Positions 60,000-64,000 of a DNA stretch of 64,000 nt are shown here, piece after piece; positions within the stretch are counted from its first letter, which is position 1, and every line of letters starts with the position of its first letter. The notes below the pieces were generated by a model. It was not told the DNA's origin. It saw only the letters and a program-made list of their open reading frames with translations, and searched no databases. The translations under genes were made by a program, and so were the position numbers. The DNA is from Dasypus novemcinctus (lineage: Eukaryota; Chordata; Mammalia; Cingulata; Dasypodidae): the NCBI RefSeq assembly GCF_030445035.2, contig NC_092216.1, positions 15,625,405 through 15,689,404 of the forward strand, given 5' to 3'.

Positions 60000-61417
60000 A
60001 ACTTAGCCTAATTATAATTAAGACCAAAGACTTGCCTCTTGAAAATCTCCTTGTTACTCAAACATGGCCTAAATAAACTCACTACATTTCCCCCTGGCAT
60101 AGGATCTGAACCCAGAGTATAAGCCTCACTGGCATTGAGGGATTATTATCAAACACCGACAACTGAGGCATCTGAAAAAGACCTAGACCAAAGAGGAAAC
60201 AAGAAATACAAAAGAGTTACTATGGCTGCAAGATTTCAAGCTGAGTTGAGAAGGTATTTCAGAGATGATGTCTATGCACATCTCAGACAGCTCTCGCTAA
60301 GTGTCACAGCACACAAAACCAAACAAGAGGTGCTCCTGAGGTCTCTAGGGTCACTGGACACTATAGACAAGGTACACAGCACCATGAAATCAGAACTCCT
60401 GGCAATGGGTTGGGCCGTACCTTGGAATATATACTAATGTCTATTCCCAATTTAGTAGATTTAGCCTTATTTATAATTTCCCTGCACATGATTTTGTACC
60501 CTTTTATTTTAAGCTCTAATCAGCACTGTAGCAGTATGATATGGATATGAATTCCAAAAATAGATATCGGATTATGTTTGCAATCTGCCCTGTACCTGGG
60601 ATGATTGAGTTATGATTAGGGCTTTGATTGGGTCACATGATTAGGGCACCAAGGGGTGAGGATTCACAGATAAAAGGCATGGCAGAGGACAGAGCAGAGT
60701 GTTTCTGAGGTTGGAGTTTTGATGTTACAGTTTGATACTGAATACTTAAGCTGGAGCTCCAGCAAGTTAGCACGCAGAGGAAAGAGAAGTCAACCCCAGG
60801 ACGGAAGGAATCTTGAACCCAGAGAAATGCAAGCCCCAAGAACACAGGAACCTAGCAAGCCTGAGCCCTCGCAGACATCGGAAGGCAACTTGCTCCAAAA
60901 AGACTCTGGCGAGGGAAGTAACTTATGCTTTATGGCAAGGTATCTGTAAGCTCCTACCCCAAATAAATACCCTTTACAAAAACCAACCCATTTCTGGTAT
61001 TTTGCATCAGCATGCCTTTGGCCATCTAATACAAGCACTATACCCTTTAAAATTACGTCCCGAGGACTTTAATCTTCAGTAGAGTTCATATGCCTGAATC
61101 TCATCATAGTTTTGGCCAATACCTACCCTCCAATTCATTGGACTCAACCAGGACATCTAACGAAATGTTGAAAACGGACAAACACCATTTGAAAAAAAAA
61201 CCAGACAAAAGGAATCTACAACTCTAAGCAAAACAGCTCCTTCCATCTTCCCCGTAAGCTCTAAGCTCCCTCTCAATGTGAAACAACGGCAACACCCTCC
61301 CCAAATCCTAAATATAGAAGAAAGAACAAACATAAAGTGGGAATGCAAACATGGAGCAAAGCAGAGCTATTGTTGTTGTTGTAAGTGAAGAATTTGTTAC
61401 ATTGACATGAGAATGCT
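60000..61417 (+). mobile_element. Older L1 3'-end family, plus strand, split by a solo LTR
   Basis: 60040-60520 and 61039-61417 are two halves of one element: the order across the break matches the reverse complement of 25860-25140 ('gattagtagtgtac' continuing to 'gagacttaaatctt'). The right half reaches the assembly gap. Confidence 0.65.
60527..61033 (+). mobile_element. Solo LTR, class III (MaLR-like), with 5-bp target duplication
   Basis: 507-bp LTR starting TGTAGCAGTATG and ending CTAATACA. The target duplication AGCAC is at 60522-60526 and 61034-61038. TATA-like 'gataaaagg' is near 60668-60676 and AATAAA at 60962-60967. A 5-bp duplication with these ends fits class III ERV/MaLR elements. 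It interrupts the older L1 3' end. Confidence 0.87.
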
Positions 61418-61617
61418 NNNNNNNNNNNNNNNNNNNNNNNNNNNNNNNNNNNNNNNNNNNNNNNNNNNNNNNNNNNNNNNNNNNNNNNNNNNNNNNNNNN
61501 NNNNNNNNNNNNNNNNNNNNNNNNNNNNNNNNNNNNNNNNNNNNNNNNNNNNNNNNNNNNNNNNNNNNNNNNNNNNNNNNNNNNNNNNNNNNNNNNNNNN
61601 NNNNNNNNNNNNNNNNN
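61418..61617. other. Assembly gap of 200 N
   Basis: Exactly 200 N. A round length like this is usually a scaffolding placeholder, so the true distance and even the adjacency of the flanks are unproven. Confidence 0.99.
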
Positions 61618-62000
61618 AGGCATCATTTTAAGTGTGATAAGAGTAAAAAGTGGGAAAAACAGAAAAGTTTCTGTTATAGATTAAAAAAATTTTTTAAATC
61701 AATGTTCAATAATGAAACTTAAAATAGAATATAAATATTTTAATAACAGATACAAATCACAGCTAAGTTTAAAATATATAATTTTAGGAAAGATAATAAT
61801 TTTAGAAAACTTTTTACAGCCTTAGTACAAAGATGTCATAACAAATGTGCAATGAGTAGCAAAGTAACTAGCTTCTCTAAACTTTATCTTAAACCAAAGA
61901 AAAGGCCAAATATTTTGCTGATTTTCTCAAAACTCAAAGTGTTTTTAATTTCTGCCCAGTAAAACCCAAATAGAAATGACCAAGGTTCCAACTAATACAT

Positions 62001-62429
62001 ATTTTTTTAAAGATTTATTTTTTATTTATTTCTCTTCCCTTCCACCCCACCCCGAGTTGTCTGCTCTCTGTGTCCATTTGTCCATTTGCTGTGTGTTCTT
62101 CTGTGTCCACTTGTATTGTCAGAGGCACCGGGAATCTGTGTCTCTTTTTTTGCGTCATCTTGCTGTGTCAGCTCTCCGTGTGTGAGGTGCCACTCCTGGG
62201 CAGGCTGCATTTTCTTCCACCTGGAGCGGCTCTCTGAGAGAGGCGCACTCCTTGTGTGTGGGGCTCCCCTAGGCGGGGGACACCCAGGCGTGGCACGGCC
62301 CTTCTTGCACATGGCAGCACTGCACACGGGTCAGCACATCACATGGGTCAGGAGGCCCTGGGTTTGAACCTTGGACCTCCTATGTGGTAGGTGGATGCTC
62401 TATCAGTTGAGCCAAATCCAATTCCCTTA
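62001..62429 (-). mobile_element. tRNA-derived SINE, duplicate copy
   Basis: Same element and same target duplications as at 47671-48099, carried within the repeated segment rather than inserted independently. Confidence 0.88.
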
Positions 62430-62499
62430 GGTACCAACTAATACTTAAATAAAGAATATTTCTTGAATGTTTTTGTTTCTGTCTCTTGAAATGACCTAC

Positions 62500-62645
62500 C
62501 TTTCAGAAACATTTCCATAAGTTCACTGTGGGTCATTTTCATGATAGTTCTACCTGAGTATGTAGCCAGAGTAGGATCGGCACCATAGGAGAGGAGCAGA
62601 CGGACAATTCCCAAGTGATCACTCTCAACTGCATCATGGAGAGGC
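62500..62645 (-). CDS. BCOR: BCOR ankyrin-repeat exon (copy 2, likely assembly duplicate)
   Basis: Identical to the exon at 48170-48315, with the same acceptor and donor. It starts with one base completing a codon and ends leaving one base, so 146 bp is not a multiple of three. If both copies were truly in tandem in one transcript, splicing in both would shift the frame. No other BCOR exon is visible near this copy. Confidence 0.85.
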
Positions 62646-64000
62646 CTAGGAAGACACATGCAATAGGAAATGAACATGTGTACCCAATGTTTGTTCCAAA
62701 GTTGTTTCCATTAAAAACAGTCAAAATTGGAGGCATGTGTATCATGTCTTCTAAGTGTTCTAGGCACACTATTTCAATAAGGGGTTGCCTAGTGACACCA
62801 CTCTCACATAAATAGGGAAACCGAGGCACTTGGCTAGTAGCCCATGGTCAATTTATCAATTACTCTATTATTTCTAGGCCTAACTCGACACATCAGAGAA
62901 ATGACTATTTCAGGCCAAATTCTAAAATGAAAATCTACCTTAACCCACAGCCAAATTCAAGACAAAACTGGAAATAATTTCAAAAAATTTAAGGACTAAA
63001 GGACTGTAGAAAGGGAAAAGAAATGGCAGAAAAAAATTCCATAGTTATAGAAGCCAAACAAAATCATTAACAATTTTTAGAAATGCCTACTCCATTTTCA
63101 AAAGAAACTTGGTGCAAAGATAAATAGTTAGTGACGATATTCCTGAAAGTCTAACTGCTGACTCTTCTACAGATCAATGATCAAGCCTTTGACCCAGAAT
63201 CAGCAAGCCACTGCAGTATGTTCTTAGGAGGGTACAAAACCCCCTCACCCATGTCCCCTACAGGATGCACTGCTGTCTGCAATTTCACCCAGAGGAAATG
63301 CTCTTTGGAAACAGAAAAAACAAGTAAATAACAGGTTTGCGATATTTATGATGTCAGAACTGTCCTAGTGACCACCATTCAACTCACACAAGCATGAAGA
63401 CACTCTGGCTAATTCAGACCTGGGTCTCTGCCCAAGAAATTGAGGCCAAGGGCAAGGTGAGAGTCAAGGCCAGGGATAGGCCTGATTATGGCACTAGCTC
63501 TCAGTATTCCTGGGACTAGCAGTTAAGCTGTATTTAAATATAGTAAATTAAAGAATGATGTAAAGACCTTTGTCCCAAAGCAATGACACCTCAACACAAT
63601 CCCAGCAACCTATGTTCACCAAAACAGAAAAGTCAATCCTCAAATTCATATGGAATTGCAAGATGCCCTTAAAAGCCAAATTAGCTAAAAAATGTACAGA
63701 ATTCTACGTTTAACAATTTCAAAACATACTTTGAAATCACAGATACCAAACCATTAGAGGAATCGATTTAAGGACTGTGGGAAGATGGAAGAGTAGGAAG
63801 TTAAAGGAATCTATGGATCTACCAAAATAACTACTAAACTTGAAGAAACTGCCTGAAACAACCAATTTAAACTCCGAGGCCAGGCAAACAAGGTATAGGA
63901 TCAAGGAACAGGAGGAACAGGCTGGTAAACTGAAATAAAGACTGGAGAACTTCACCCTCCATGCAGTAGCTATTCTGTTCCCCCTGACTACTGGATGGAA

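Larger units (their letters stand above)
61618..64000. repeat. Second copy of 47288-49670 (offset 14330)
   Basis: From the first base after the N run to the end of the window, the sequence repeats 47288-49670 at a constant offset of 14330. I see no mismatch or indel in any line I compared. It includes the L1 tail, the SINE (62001-62429) with its target duplications, the ankyrin exon and the start of the next L1. Perfect identity that starts at a gap fits an unmerged contig overlap or haplotig. A very recent segmental duplication is the alternative. Confidence 0.97.

Overview
The window is mammalian DNA, most likely from a xenarthran (armadillo, sloth or anteater). The pointer is the set of tRNA-derived SINEs of the DAS type (head with A and B boxes; units resembling 'ggaggcactgggaa...accagga'), at about 14.9-15.3, 54.6-54.8, 47.7-48.1 and 62.0-62.4 kb, together with a recurrent L1 3' end that I associate with that order. 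Almost all of the sequence is interspersed repeats. There are no bacterial-style operons, CRISPR arrays or RNA genes. Organism and chromosome are inferences.

The only real gene is the 3' end of a BCOR gene on the minus strand. Four coding exons lie at 48170-48315 (ankyrin repeat), 44501-44578, 44137-44290 and 42555-42846 (PUFD domain and stop). All seven splice junctions keep the reading frame and there is no stop or frameshift. The protein nevertheless carries many substitutions relative to the BCOR sequence I remember, which is highly conserved in mammals. An intact but diverged copy in very repeat-rich DNA suggests a Y-linked gametolog of BCOR. X-linked BCOR or a recent degenerating copy are the alternatives.

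A run of 200 N (61418-61617) is followed by 2383 bases (61618-64000) that appear identical to 47288-49670, including the ankyrin exon and its flanking SINE. An unmerged contig overlap is the simplest reading; a real recent duplication of a Y amplicon is the other.

Layout: 1-3575, L1 pieces (minus). 3590-7375, an L1 3' end and a truncated class III (ERV-L-like) provirus on the minus strand with a 78-bp tandem repeat in its LTR. 7500-8505, L1 3' end. 8506-10330, mostly unassigned. 10.3-19.4 kb, two direct-orientation LTRs of one ERV family bracketing internal sequence, a DAS SINE and other LTRs. 19.4-24.6 kb, LTR-like and older sequence with one MIR. 24.66-41.64 kb, a dense L1 block containing two long plus-strand elements. 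41.65-49.4 kb, the BCOR 3' end and its introns. 49.4-61.4 kb, more L1s, with a nested VDAC1 processed pseudogene and a solo LTR that has a clean 5-bp target duplication. 61.4-64 kb, gap and repeated BCOR segment.
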